A DNA stretch of 64,000 bases from an uncultured Bacteroidaceae bacterium (GCA_934293005.1 CAKQYA010000005.1:38408-102407), one strand, 5' to 3'. Shown: positions 26,477 to 36,236, counted from the first letter of the stretch. Translations and numbers: made by a program. The notes: generated by a model not told the origin, from the sequence alone.

Positions 26477-29473
26477 ATGAGAAGATTTTTACTACTTCCA
26501 TTATGCGCACTCTCTATGTCGAGCAATGCGCAGGTGACACCAAAGGTGTTGCCAGAAATTCCTGTCGCAGGACAGAAGTACATTCTTGTCAACAAAGCTC
26601 AGACTGCCACACAGTACATGTCACGCACATCTTGGGACGGCTCTCTCTATTTCCTTGGAGAGAAAGATTCCAATTATGCTGACAATGCGCTCACCGCTGT
26701 AGACAACAATGATGGCACATGGTCGTTTGTCAGAGTGGTGAAAGAGGAACGTGAAACAGGCGAAGTGGACGGCGAGGGAAATGCTGTCAAGGAACTTGTC
26801 GACGTGACTTATTATATGGGCATTCCTGATGGCACAGCTAATGTGAAGAGCAACCTCACCACACCTGCCTATTGGAAACTGTGGGACATGAAGAATGGTT
26901 TCTATAACCTTATCATGGGTGAGGGCAACAATGCCACAGCATTGGAGATGGCAACGTACACTCCGACAAAAGACTTGCGTCTGCATCTCAATAATGGTGG
27001 CCAGTATTTTGTGGCAACATACTATACAGGTCCTTGGTATCCAGACTGTCAGGGCGGCATAAAAGAAACAGAGAACGAGAGTGATGGAACAGTGCAGTTT
27101 GAGGCAAATGATTCCACATCATTCAACTGGGGCTTCGTGTCTGTCGAAAAGGTGCCAGACTACTATAAGGATATGCAGTATTCAGGCACCATCAACAAAT
27201 TCTATGAGAATTACTGCAACATGGATGAATATGGAGCAGGCTTCCTCGCTACATACAACGTTGTGGCAGAGGCATACAAGAACGCCACTAACTATGATGA
27301 ACTGGCTGAATTGGATATAGAAGGCACGATAAATGCAAAGATTGCCCTGCAGAAGGAAATCGATGCAGCAATTGCTCTTAATGAGAAAGAAGACGCAGTG
27401 CTGTCTGCTGCTATTGCTGCTGCTATGAATGCTTTCAACACTATCACAGCAAAGGCTGACGTGGAGAATGCCGCAACCACTCTTAAGAAGGCTGAGAATA
27501 ACTATTCTCTTGGCACAGGTGATGTGTCTTCTCTTGGCACAAACATGTCGTTTGAAGATCTCGCTTCTCAGAATGGAAACATGACGACAGGTGTAGGGCC
27601 TGCTCCTTATGGATGGAATGTGTATATAAACGGCAAACTTGCCAACTCTGTTGAGGAAATCAAGGCTGCTGGAGTAAATGCATGGCATGGTGTGAATGAT
27701 GACAGTGAGGGCGATGTGAAGGATGGACAGATGTCATTCGGAATATGGAATTCAAACATTCCAAATTATGAAATATCACAAACTATCAAAGGCCTGGCAA
27801 ATGGCACTTATGAGATCACTGCAGGCTTGATGGCAGGAAACAACAATGGTCCTCGCCTCACCACACAACGCATCTTTGGCAATCTCAACTCAACTTACTA
27901 CGCAAGCGATGCTGATTACGACCTTTCTGTTCTTGATAAATCAGAAGTGAGCGAATTTGCAGGCAATGAGATTCTTGTCACAGACCGTGAGATGCGTCCT
28001 GTGACAGTGAAGGCTTTCGTGTATGACGGAACTCTCACATTTGGAGTGCGCACTGATAACAACCTTGCTGCTACATTCAATGGCGGCGCATCTAATGCCG
28101 GTGCAGGATGGTTTAAGGTGGACAACTTCACTATCAAGTCTTTAGGATATGATGCTGCTGATGCTATTGCGATATATAATCACTACACAAAGGCTCTCGA
28201 TTCTTGGGAAGACCAGCCTATGAGCAAAGCTGCAGCCGAAAAACTTGCTGATTTCATAAAGACAATGGACAACATCACAGAAGCGAGCTCACAAGAAGAC
28301 ATCATAGCAGGCATCATCGCTGCAAAGGGACTTATGGATGAAGTGAATGCATCTGTGAAGACTTACGAGAAACTTGCCGCGCTTATCGAAAAGCATTTCA
28401 CAAGTCTCGAACAGTATGAAAACAAGACTGGCGCAGGCGATTATTCCGACGTGATTTATTCAGTCCAGGAACGTTATGACGAACGTACAGTTGTGGATGA
28501 TGCAGAGGTGGATGAAATCTCTAAAGAACTTGACGCAGCTCTTGAGGCTTGCATCCAGTCGGATGACATCGAACCAGGTTCTGTGCTGACAGAGTATATC
28601 AAGAATGCTTCTTTTGAAGACCTCTCTAATCAGAACAATAACAATAGTGGCGGTGTCGAAAACGCTCCTAAGGGATGGAATCTCTACATCAACGGCACAC
28701 AGGTTAATACAGCTGCTGAGATATCAGCCGCAGGAGTGAAGGCTTGGTGCGCTATCAATGGCGGCGATGCGATAAATGTGGAACTTGAAAATGGCGATAT
28801 CGTCAACAATCAATATACTGATGGTGACCATCTATGGGGTATCTGGACAGAAGAAATTCCAGAGATTGAACTCTCGCAGACCATTAAGGGTCTGCCTGAA
28901 GGAACATATACTGCTACTTGCGATGTGCTCGTGCAGTATAACTGGGCTGGTTACTGCATCACTACTCAGCGAATCTTCGCCAACGACTACGTGGCAATGT
29001 ACTCTTATGAAGGCAACTATGAGAACAACCTTCCAGAGGATGCTCGCATCGCACAGGAAATAGACGCTCTCAACCCTGATGCCGAACTGAAACACCTTAC
29101 ATACGCAGGCCATGAGTGTGAGGCTCCACGCTCTGACTACTCTAACAAGGTTTCTCTCACTTTCGGTCTTGCAAAGAAAGGCGACATCAAACTTGGCTTC
29201 CGCACAAACAACATTGACCGCGACGGTGTGGCTCAGGGCAGCGGTAAGGGATGGTTCAAACTTGACAACTGGACTCTGACTTACGATTCAACAGAAGTTC
29301 CTGCAGGAGCAGGTACAGGTGCTGATGCCACAGGTGTGGACTCTATCACAGAGAATGCAGGTGGAGAGCCTGTGGAGTTCTACTCTGTAGATGGAGCTCG
29401 CCGCTCATCTCTCCAGACTGGCATTAACATTGTCAAGATTGGTGACAAGGTTTCAAAAGTCATCGTGAAATGA
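26477..29473 (+). CDS. large secreted protein with duplicated beta-module and T9SS-like C-terminus
   Basis: 998 residues; signal peptide MRRFLLLPLCALSMSSNAQ. I do not recognise a named family for the whole. Residues ~25-230 look beta-rich with many Trp (WDGSLYFLGEKD); ~255-345 and ~570-690 are helical, Ala/Glu-rich segments like FIVAR spacers. Two long repeats at about 355-560 and 705-940 share NMSFEDL/NASFEDL, GWN(V/L)YING, ISQTIKGL/LSQTIKGL, TTQRIF and a WFK(V/L)DN(F/W)T end: likely jelly-roll carbohydrate-binding modules. The tail VEFYSVDGARRSS...GINIVKIGDKVSKVIVK resembles a type IX secretion sorting domain. With GH43/GH97 next door it may bind glycan at the cell surface. Function unproven. 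Confidence 0.8.
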   Translation: MRRFLLLPLCALSMSSNAQVTPKVLPEIPVAGQKYILVNKAQTATQYMSRTSWDGSLYFLGEKDSNYADNALTAVDNNDGTWSFVRVVKEERETGEVDGEGNAVKELVDVTYYMGIPDGTANVKSNLTTPAYWKLWDMKNGFYNLIMGEGNNATALEMATYTPTKDLRLHLNNGGQYFVATYYTGPWYPDCQGGIKETENESDGTVQFEANDSTSFNWGFVSVEKVPDYYKDMQYSGTINKFYENYCNMDEYGAGFLATYNVVAEAYKNATNYDELAELDIEGTINAKIALQKEIDAAIALNEKEDAVLSAAIAAAMNAFNTITAKADVENAATTLKKAENNYSLGTGDVSSLGTNMSFEDLASQNGNMTTGVGPAPYGWNVYINGKLANSVEEIKAAGVNAWHGVNDDSEGDVKDGQMSFGIWNSNIPNYEISQTIKGLANGTYEITAGLMAGNNNGPRLTTQRIFGNLNSTYYASDADYDLSVLDKSEVSEFAGNEILVTDREMRPVTVKAFVYDGTLTFGVRTDNNLAATFNGGASNAGAGWFKVDNFTIKSLGYDAADAIAIYNHYTKALDSWEDQPMSKAAAEKLADFIKTMDNITEASSQEDIIAGIIAAKGLMDEVNASVKTYEKLAALIEKHFTSLEQYENKTGAGDYSDVIYSVQERYDERTVVDDAEVDEISKELDAALEACIQSDDIEPGSVLTEYIKNASFEDLSNQNNNNSGGVENAPKGWNLYINGTQVNTAAEISAAGVKAWCAINGGDAINVELENGDIVNNQYTDGDHLWGIWTEEIPEIELSQTIKGLPEGTYTATCDVLVQYNWAGYCITTQRIFANDYVAMYSYEGNYENNLPEDARIAQEIDALNPDAELKHLTYAGHECEAPRSDYSNKVSLTFGLAKKGDIKLGFRTNNIDRDGVAQGSGKGWFKLDNWTLTYDSTEVPAGAGTGADATGVDSITENAGGEPVEFYSVDGARRSSLQTGINIVKIGDKVSKVIVK

Positions 29474-29550
29474 ATATGATTTCAGATAAGGCAAGGTGTC
29501 GTATCTGATTGGGCACAGACTAAAGATGTCGGTCTGTATAATACAATAAA

Positions 29551-29598
29551 AGAGCCCCTCATGCAATACTTATCATTGCAAGAGGGGCGCTTTTTGTT
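29551..29598. terminator. bidirectional terminator, relative of the one at 14855
   Basis: AGCCCCTCATGCAA pairs with TTGCAAGAGGGGCGCT and is followed by TTTTTG; A residues stand before it. Inverted, its sequence including the loop (CTTGCAATGATAAGTATTGC) nearly equals the terminator at 14855-14906, so the two are copies of one unit rather than chance hairpins. It can serve the 998-residue gene and the convergent mscS-HAD pair. Confidence 0.8.
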
Positions 29599-29646
29599 TT
29601 CTTATTGATGAAAGCTGCGCTGGTGTGTGCCTCATGCAGTTTTTAT

Positions 29647-29753
29647 GTCGAAAAAAGATAGTAAGGATACTTGGCAAAGTATTACGTGATACTTTGCAAA
29701 GTATTATATGATACTTGGCCAAGTATCACGTGATACTTTTTAGGGGTGCTTCT
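29647..29753 (+). repeat. GATACTT element, copy 2 (three 22-bp units)
   Basis: Same flanks as copy 1 (left GTCGAAAAAAGATAGTAAG, right GGGGTGCTTC) around three 22-bp units starting at 29667, 29689 and 29711 and a terminal GATACTTTTTA. Linkers between units are ACGT or ATAT here, not TTAG/CTAA as in copies 1 and 3, while the GATACTT and AAGTAT parts stay fixed; positions 29721-29738 form the perfect palindrome AAGTATCACGTGATACTT. It lies in the 379-bp gap after the terminator. Confidence 0.85.
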
Positions 29754-29852
29754 TGGCATATTTTGCTGAAACGTGAGCATTTGCCAAGCCATGCCAAATG
29801 CAACATATTCGTTGACTTCACCCCCGTCTTGTGTCTGATGGTTGAATGGAGC

Positions 29853-30563
29853 TTAATCCTTGCTCTTCAGTGCGGCATCTATTGTGTCGGTCCAGTCGAT
29901 GGCTGGAGCTGCTACCACTTTGCCGTTGCGTGTCGTCGACACATCTGCGTGCATGGCATGAAAGCCAAGTGCTCTTGCTGCTTCGACATTTGGAGTTGAG
30001 TCGTCTATGAACAGGCACTCTGATGCTGGAGAACCTATTTCCTTGAGCATGGCAAGATATATGTCGTCATTGGGCTTTGCCATATGCATCTCCTGCGAAA
30101 GAAATGTGTGCTTGAAGATGCTGTCGACAACGTCTTGGCCTCCAAAGCAACGGGAAACGATGTCTTGCCAGTGTGCGTCGTTGGTGTTTGAGAGCATATA
30201 TATGCCATAGCCCATGTCGCGCAAACGGCGCAGCTTGTCTAATCTGTATTGAGGAATGCCTATGCAGCATGTGTTCCATGCGTCAACCACTTGCTTCATG
30301 GTGGTGCCTGCATGGCAAAGGTTATGTATGGCTGTCAGAAAATCGTGTGTGGTCACAGTGCCTATCTGATATTGGTTGAGCATGCCGTTGGCAACTACTC
30401 CCTCTCCCATGACTGCCGGCTTCATGCTGGGGGTGTCGTTGGAAGGTGATGGCTGTGGAAGTGCGCTTAGATCAACGCCGAGCGTCTCAACGCTATGCAT
30501 GCAGTAGGGCAGGTCTATGTCGAGGAGTACGCCGCCGAGGTCGAATATGATGTTCTTTATCAT
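29853..30563 (-). CDS. HAD-superfamily hydrolase (phosphatase)
   Basis: A 236-residue cytosolic protein. HAD motif I is changed slightly to FDLGGVLLDID (family DxDxT/V; the first Asp nucleophile is present, second position is Gly as in many YihX-like enzymes). Motif II is MLSNTND, motif III Lys in MAKPNDDIY, motif IV CLFIDDSTPNVEAA. These match subfamily IA phosphatases such as those acting on sugar phosphates; the substrate is unknown. It follows mscS by 66 bp and probably shares its transcript. A low-complexity stretch PQPSPSNDTPSMKP is inserted after residue 35. Confidence 0.88.
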   Translation of the reverse strand: MIKNIIFDLGGVLLDIDLPYCMHSVETLGVDLSALPQPSPSNDTPSMKPAVMGEGVVANGMLNQYQIGTVTTHDFLTAIHNLCHAGTTMKQVVDAWNTCCIGIPQYRLDKLRRLRDMGYGIYMLSNTNDAHWQDIVSRCFGGQDVVDSIFKHTFLSQEMHMAKPNDDIYLAMLKEIGSPASECLFIDDSTPNVEAARALGFHAMHADVSTTRNGKVVAAPAIDWTDTIDAALKSKD

Positions 30564-30629
30564 GGTTATGATTCGTGGTTTTTGGGGGGATCCTTTGGTG
30601 ATTTCAGCAATGATTGCTGTTGTGATGGC

Positions 30630-31487
30630 TTATTCGTTTTTAATGTGCACGTCCATCTGAGGGAATGGGATCTCGATGCCTGCTTCGGTGAGAGTGTTGT
30701 ATACCTTTTCGGTTGTGTCAAACTTCACATTCCAATAATCTTGGGCTTTAGTCCACATGCGCATTTGGAACACTATGCTGCTTGACGACATTGCTGTCAT
30801 CGGTATGGCTGGCGCGTAAGCATCATCTTTCAAGATGCGCATGTCAGCATCGATGATGTTCTGCAATACTTTGCGCACTTCTTCTGTGCTGGTGCCATAG
30901 GCCACTTCCACTTCGAGGTCGACACGGCGCATGGCAGCAGCTGTGGAGTTTTTCATGCATCCTGTGGCAAGAGGACCATTTGGGATGATGATTATCTGAT
31001 TGTCTGCAGTGCCGAGTATTGTGCTGAAAATCTGGATTTCCTTGACTGTGCCGGCAAAACCTTGAGCTTCGATATAGTCGCCCACTTTGTAAGGACGCAA
31101 GATGAGGATGAGCACACCTCCTGCGAAGTTCTGGAGCGTGCCGCTCAAAGCCATGCCGACAGCGATGCCGGCTGATGCGAACACTGCGAGGAATGAGCTG
31201 GTGTCGATGCCTAAGATGCCAATGATGATTATGCCAAGCAGAATGTTGAGCGAGATGGATACGAGGCTGTTGACGAATGACGAGAGCGAAGCCTCAAATT
31301 TGCGCTTCTGCGTTATGGCCCTCATTGCTTTGACTGCATACTTGATGATGAACCTGCCTATGATGTAGACAATGATGGCTGTGATGATGTTTTTGCCAAA
31401 TGTTATGGCATAATTGACCAAAAGGCTCAAATCGATATGCTGCCAATCGATGCTGGCAATTGCTGATACTTTTTCTTGTGTGTCCAT
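30630..31487 (-). CDS. small-conductance mechanosensitive channel (MscS family)
   Basis: 285 residues: a first membrane segment (LVNYAITFGKNIITAIIVYIIG), two more, with the pore-lining third segment FASAGIAVGMALSGTLQNFAGGVLIL rich in Gly/Ala as in MscS, then the beta domain starting RPYKVGDYIEAQG and a cytoplasmic alpha-beta domain. It opens under membrane stretch and releases solutes during osmotic down-shock. Length and layout match E. coli MscS. It is divergent from lysS; a minus-strand TACCTTTG at 31596-31603 is a candidate promoter. Confidence 0.95.
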   Translation of the reverse strand: MDTQEKVSAIASIDWQHIDLSLLVNYAITFGKNIITAIIVYIIGRFIIKYAVKAMRAITQKRKFEASLSSFVNSLVSISLNILLGIIIIGILGIDTSSFLAVFASAGIAVGMALSGTLQNFAGGVLILILRPYKVGDYIEAQGFAGTVKEIQIFSTILGTADNQIIIIPNGPLATGCMKNSTAAAMRRVDLEVEVAYGTSTEEVRKVLQNIIDADMRILKDDAYAPAIPMTAMSSSSIVFQMRMWTKAQDYWNVKFDTTEKVYNTLTEAGIEIPFPQMDVHIKNE

Positions 31488-31595
31488 TCTTGAATCTTTT
31501 ACCTTAGTTGTCTTTTCGTTATTATGTTGTTTATTGTATATGTGTGATGCTTTAGCGTTGCATGTGCAACATGTGGCTAAATGCTATTCGGAATG

Positions 31596-31603
31596 CAAAG
31601 GTA
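31596..31603 (-). promoter_or_regulatory. -7 box of the mscS-HAD operon
   Basis: The minus strand reads TACCTTTG, matching TAnnTTTG, about 110 bp before the mscS start. Confidence 0.5.
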
Positions 31604-31667
31604 CAAAAAAAACAGGTATGAATGATGAAATTGTAGGCCTGTTCCTCTGTTTTAAGTAAAAAAGTTG

Positions 31668-31675
31668 TAACTTTG
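31668..31675 (+). promoter_or_regulatory. -7 box of the lysS promoter
   Basis: TAACTTTG fits the consensus exactly, followed by GCACC as in other promoters here, about 105 bp before lysS. The -33 region (CTCTGTTTTA) is weak. Confidence 0.55.
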
Positions 31676-31779
31676 CACCATGGCTTGTAGTGTGGATGTG
31701 TGATTAGGAGCATCGGCGAGCTGACGAAGGCACGTCAGGCAAGCTCAAGAATAGAATAAATAAAAACATATATATAAAG

Positions 31780-33534
31780 ATGAACGTACTCGAACTTTCC
31801 GAGCAGGAGATTAACCGCAGAAACAATCTCCAAGCACTTAAGGATATGGGCATAAACCCTTATCCAGCTGCTGAATACCCAACAAACGCTTTCTCGACTG
31901 ACATCATAGCTGAGTTTAAGGACCCTGTCACTGATGCTGATGGCAATAATGCCGAACCTCTTCGCGAGGTGTGCATTGCTGGCCGCATGATGAGCAGGCG
32001 TGTGATGGGTAAAGCAAGTTTTGTGGAGATTCAAGATTCAAAGGGCAGAATACAGGTGTACATCACTCGTGATGACATCTGTCCTGAAGACAATAAGGAT
32101 ATGTACAATCAAGTGTTCAAGAAGCTGCTTGACCTTGGTGATTTCATCGGCGTGACAGGATTTGTCTTCCGTACACAGACAGGAGAAATCAGTGTGCACG
32201 CCAAGTCTCTCACAGTGTTGGCCAAGAGCCTCAAGCCGCTTCCGATTGTGAAGGAGAAGGACGGGCAGGTGTTTGATGCTTTTGAAGACCCTGAGCTCCG
32301 TTGCCGCCAGCGTTATGTCGACCTTATTGTCAATAATGGAGTGAAGGACACTTTCTTGAAGCGCGCCACTATTCTCCGCACAATGCGCCAAGTGTTTGAC
32401 GAGGCGGGATTCACAGAGGTGGAGACTCCTATCCTTCAGCAGATTGCAGGAGGTGCTTCAGCACGACCATTCATCACTCATCATAATGCGCTCAATGTGG
32501 ATCTTTATCTGCGTATCGCTACGGAACTTTATCTGAAGCGTCTTATTGTGGGCGGTTTTGAAGGTGTGTATGAAATTGGCCGCAACTTCCGCAATGAAGG
32601 CATGGACAAGAGCCATAATCCAGAATTCACATGTATGGAACTTTATGTGTCATACAAGGATTACAATTGGATGATGTCGTTCACAGAGCAGTTGCTCGAA
32701 AAGATTTGCGTGGCTGTGAATGGTAGCACGGAGGTCAAGGTGGGAGACAACATAATAAGTTTTAAGGCACCATTCCGTCGCTTGCCAATTCTTGAGGCTA
32801 TCAAAGAGAAGACTGGCTATGACTTGGAAAGCATGAGCGAGGATGAAATGCGCGAGGCTGCTAAGAAAGTCGGCGTTGAGGTCGATGAGACAATGGGCCG
32901 CGGCAAACTTATTGACGAAATATTCGGTGAGACTTGCGAGGGCACATTCATACAACCTACATTCATCACAGACTATCCTGTTGAGATGTCGCCTCTCACA
33001 AAGATGCACCGCTCAAAGCCAGGATTGACAGAACGCTTTGAATTGATGGTTAATGGCAAGGAACTGGCTAACGCCTACTCAGAGCTTAATGACCCGATTG
33101 ATCAGGAAGAGCGTTTTGTGGAACAGATGAAACTTGCAGACAAGGGCGATGATGAGGCTATGGTCATTGATCACGACTTCCTTCGTTCTCTTCAGTATGG
33201 CATGCCGCCAACATCAGGCATCGGCATAGGCATAGACCGCCTTGCGATACTCATGACAGGGCAGCCTACAATACAGGAGGTTCTTCTCTTCCCGACAATG
33301 AAGCCTGAGAAGAAAGCTCCAAAGGATGCTGTGCAGAAGTTCGTCGAACTCGGTTTCGCCGAAGATATAGTGCCTGTGCTTTATAAGGTGGGTTACAACC
33401 TTGTGGCAGACCTCGAAGGTGTCAATGCTCAGAAATTGCAGCAGCAGATTGGCGAGATTCTTAAAAAATACAAACTCGACATAAAGAAACCGACGGTTGA
33501 CGAACTTTCAGCCATTCTTTCCAAAATGCAGTGA
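31780..33534 (+). CDS. lysS: lysyl-tRNA synthetase (class II)
   Basis: 584 residues, somewhat longer than the E. coli enzyme because of an extended C-terminal part (KKAPKDAVQKFVELGFAEDIVPVL..., after residue 510) seen in Bacteroidetes enzymes. N-terminal OB-fold anticodon-binding domain (GRMMSRRVMGKASFVEIQDSKGRIQ), then class II motifs: motif 2 FRNEGMDKSHNPEFTCME and motif 3 GIGIGIDRL. It charges tRNA-Lys in the cytosol. The ATG at 31780 begins NVLELSEQEINRRNNL, the normal N-terminus. A 20-bp hairpin follows at 33551. Confidence 0.98.
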   Translation: MNVLELSEQEINRRNNLQALKDMGINPYPAAEYPTNAFSTDIIAEFKDPVTDADGNNAEPLREVCIAGRMMSRRVMGKASFVEIQDSKGRIQVYITRDDICPEDNKDMYNQVFKKLLDLGDFIGVTGFVFRTQTGEISVHAKSLTVLAKSLKPLPIVKEKDGQVFDAFEDPELRCRQRYVDLIVNNGVKDTFLKRATILRTMRQVFDEAGFTEVETPILQQIAGGASARPFITHHNALNVDLYLRIATELYLKRLIVGGFEGVYEIGRNFRNEGMDKSHNPEFTCMELYVSYKDYNWMMSFTEQLLEKICVAVNGSTEVKVGDNIISFKAPFRRLPILEAIKEKTGYDLESMSEDEMREAAKKVGVEVDETMGRGKLIDEIFGETCEGTFIQPTFITDYPVEMSPLTKMHRSKPGLTERFELMVNGKELANAYSELNDPIDQEERFVEQMKLADKGDDEAMVIDHDFLRSLQYGMPPTSGIGIGIDRLAILMTGQPTIQEVLLFPTMKPEKKAPKDAVQKFVELGFAEDIVPVLYKVGYNLVADLEGVNAQKLQQQIGEILKKYKLDIKKPTVDELSAILSKMQ

Positions 33535-33550
33535 CGAGCGTGTGTGTCGT

Positions 33551-33570
33551 CGATGCCATGTTTGGCATCG
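33551..33570 (+). terminator. short hairpin after lysS
   Basis: CGATGCCATGTTTGGCATCG is an 8-bp stem with a short loop 17 bp after the lysS stop. The T-rich run comes ten bases later, so terminator function is uncertain; lysS and gpsA may be cotranscribed. Confidence 0.45.
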
Positions 33571-33694
33571 TCTGATTATGTTTTTAATGCTTGTCAACGC
33601 ATATGACTGCGGATAATGCCGCAAACTATAAAGGTTGCTTGCATATATAATATAATGTGTAACACATATTGCTTATACTTACAAAAAGAGCATC

Positions 33695-34696
33695 ATGCAA
33701 TTTAAATGTACAGGTAAGGTGGCAGTCTTGGGCGGAGGAAGTTGGGCTACGGCTATTGCCAAGATTGTCATGCATCATGAGGATAAGATAACATGGTACA
33801 TGCGCCGTGATGACCGTATAGAGGACTTCAAGCGCTTGCACCATAACCCTGCTTATCTCACCGGGCTGCACTTTGATGTCGACAGAATCCATTTCTCAAG
33901 CGACATCAATGAGGTGGTCCGAGAGAATGACACTCTCATATTTGTTGTACCTTCTCCTTACATCAAGGGCCATCTGAAGCGTTTGAAGGCAAATATGAGA
34001 GAAAAAATGGTGGTGACGGCCATAAAGGGTATTGTGCCGGATGAAGGCATCACTGTGAGCAGATATTTTCAGCGCATGTTTAATGTGCCTGAGGAACAGG
34101 TGGCCTGCATTGGCGGACCAAGCCATGCGGAGGAGGTTGCCCTTGACCGCTTGTGCTATCTGACAGTGGGATGCCGTGACTTGGAAAATGCCAATATGGT
34201 GGCCGACTTGTTTACAAACAAATTTGTCAAAACAAGTGTGTCTACCGACATTGAAGGCATTGAGTTTTCTTCGGTGCTGAAGAATGTGTATGCTATAGCA
34301 GCTGGGATATGCCACGGCCTGAAGATGGGAGACAACTTCCAGGCGGTGCTTGTGGCTAATGCAGTTCAGGAAATGAAGCGTTTCCTTACAGCAGTGCAGC
34401 CTGAGGACAGGCATGTGAGCGATTCGGCATACCTTGGCGACTTACTTGTGACGATGTATTCCAATTTTTCCCGCAACCGTGTCTTTGGCACTATGGTTGG
34501 ACAAGGATACAGCGTAAAGACGGCGCAGCTCGAGATGGAGATGATAGCTGAGGGCTATTATGGCACAAACTGCATGAAACTGCTCAATAAAAGGTATCAT
34601 GTCAATATGCCTATCCTTGACGCTGTTTACAGCATCTTGTATGAGAAGATTGCTCCAAGTGTGGAGATAAAGATACTGAGCGATTCGCTCAGATGA
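33695..34696 (+). CDS. gpsA: glycerol-3-phosphate dehydrogenase [NAD(P)+]
   Basis: 333 residues. Reduces dihydroxyacetone phosphate to sn-glycerol 3-phosphate for phospholipid synthesis. The Rossmann motif VAVLGGGSWATAIAKI starts at residue 9; the catalytic Lys is in VLKNVYAIAAG and the substrate-binding GDLL/RN pair appears as YLGDLLVTMYSNFSRNRVFG. Length matches the family. Gene order lysS-gpsA-pgi is common in Bacteroidales. The 205-bp gap to pgi shows no clear promoter. Confidence 0.97.
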   Translation: MQFKCTGKVAVLGGGSWATAIAKIVMHHEDKITWYMRRDDRIEDFKRLHHNPAYLTGLHFDVDRIHFSSDINEVVRENDTLIFVVPSPYIKGHLKRLKANMREKMVVTAIKGIVPDEGITVSRYFQRMFNVPEEQVACIGGPSHAEEVALDRLCYLTVGCRDLENANMVADLFTNKFVKTSVSTDIEGIEFSSVLKNVYAIAAGICHGLKMGDNFQAVLVANAVQEMKRFLTAVQPEDRHVSDSAYLGDLLVTMYSNFSRNRVFGTMVGQGYSVKTAQLEMEMIAEGYYGTNCMKLLNKRYHVNMPILDAVYSILYEKIAPSVEIKILSDSLR

Positions 34697-34901
34697 TTAT
34701 TTATTAACGTTTATGCTGTTCTGCCCCAGTCGAACGGCGCACAATTATATGTTCCAAAAGGATCTGGATGGAGGCTTGGAAATGGTTTCTGTGGGTCTTT
34801 TAAACATCTTCATGGCTATTTGTGTGGGTGTGCATGGAAGCATGAGGTGAATAGAATGGCTTTTCGGATTTTTCTGGCATGTAAGTGTGGGGGCTTGATT
34901 C

Positions 34902-36236
34902 ATGAAGATAGATATTAGCAAAGCTTCGCAGTTTTTAGCTGCAAATGCAATCGAGGCATTAGAGCCTAAGGTTAAGGATGCTCAGGCTGCTCTTGAGCAA
35001 GGCACATGTGCAGGAAACGATTTTCTTGGATGGATGCACCTCCCAAGTTCTATCACTCCTGAGATAATAGCAGAGATTAACGCTACAGCAAAGATTTTGC
35101 AGGAAAACTGCGAGGCTGTTGTGGTAGCCGGAATAGGTGGTTCATATCTTGGCGCACGTATGGTTATCGATGCGCTGTCAAACACTTTCGGATGGCTTCA
35201 GCCTTCTGGCTGTCCACGCATCCTTTTTGCTGGTAACAATATAGGTGAGGATTATCTCTCGGAACTTATCGGCTACCTGAAAACGGTGAAGTTTGGCGTG
35301 ATCAACATATCAAAGTCGGGTACAACCACGGAGACTGCCATCACATTCCGTCTTCTTAAGAAGATGTGTGAGGACCAGCGCGGCAAGGATGAGGCTAAGA
35401 AGGTTATTGTTGCAGTGACTGACGCTAAGAAGGGCGCGGCACGCACTACAGCCGACAAGGAAGGTTACAAGTCGTTTGTCATACCTGACAATGTGGGCGG
35501 TCGTTTCTCTGTGCTCACTCCTGTTGGACTTCTTCCGATAGCTGTGGCTGGTTTTGATATTGCAGCTCTTGTGAAGGGTGCGCAGGATATGGAATCTCAG
35601 TGTGCTGAGAATGTCCCATTCGCAGAGAATCCAGCAGCTGTTTATGCTGCCGTGCGCAATGCTATCTATCAGAGCGGAAAGAAAATTGAGATCATGGCCA
35701 ACTATCAGCCTAAGCTCCATAACCTCGGTGAGTGGTGGAAACAGCTGTATGGCGAGAGCGAAGGCAAGGACGGCAAGGGAATCTTCCCTGCATCTGTTGA
35801 CCTCACTACAGACCTTCACTCAATGGGCCAATGGATTCAAGATGGCGAACGCACAATCTTCGAGACTGTTTTGTCTGTTGAGAATCCAAACACTTCTCTT
35901 GCAGTCCCTTCTGATGAAGAGAATCTTGATGGACTCAACTTCCTCGCAGGCAAGCGCATTGATGAGGTGAACAAGATGGCAGAACTTGGCACTCAGTTGG
36001 CTCATGTTGACGGTGGCGTGCCAAATATCAAGATTTCTATCGAGAAGCTTGATGAGTACAATCTTGGCCAACTCATCTATTTCTTTGAGAAGGCTTGCGG
36101 CATTTCAGGACTTGTCCTTGGCGTTAACCCATTCAACCAGCCTGGTGTTGAGGCTTACAAGAAGAATATGTTCGCTCTTCTTAACAAGCCAGGCTATGAG
36201 GCAGAGAGCGCTGCCATACAGCAGAGGCTGAAGTGA
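34902..36236 (+). CDS. pgi: glucose-6-phosphate isomerase
   Basis: 444 residues, the shorter bacterial form. Interconverts glucose 6-phosphate and fructose 6-phosphate. SIS-type fold with the substrate loop GIGGSYLGARMV (about residues 75-86), SKSGTTTETAITFRLL, and the catalytic Glu/His region LYGESEGKDGKG...DLTTDLHSMGQ. The end NPFNQPGVEAYKKNMFALL is the second family signature with the catalytic Lys. No signal peptide. It is followed by an inverted repeat and then the flavodiiron gene. Confidence 0.98.
   Translation: MKIDISKASQFLAANAIEALEPKVKDAQAALEQGTCAGNDFLGWMHLPSSITPEIIAEINATAKILQENCEAVVVAGIGGSYLGARMVIDALSNTFGWLQPSGCPRILFAGNNIGEDYLSELIGYLKTVKFGVINISKSGTTTETAITFRLLKKMCEDQRGKDEAKKVIVAVTDAKKGAARTTADKEGYKSFVIPDNVGGRFSVLTPVGLLPIAVAGFDIAALVKGAQDMESQCAENVPFAENPAAVYAAVRNAIYQSGKKIEIMANYQPKLHNLGEWWKQLYGESEGKDGKGIFPASVDLTTDLHSMGQWIQDGERTIFETVLSVENPNTSLAVPSDEENLDGLNFLAGKRIDEVNKMAELGTQLAHVDGGVPNIKISIEKLDEYNLGQLIYFFEKACGISGLVLGVNPFNQPGVEAYKKNMFALLNKPGYEAESAAIQQRLK

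Noticed and set aside
29641..29760. CRISPR array at the 22-bp units
   Set aside because: Units are contiguous with 4-8-bp linkers, not repeats separated by unique spacers, and no cas genes occur.
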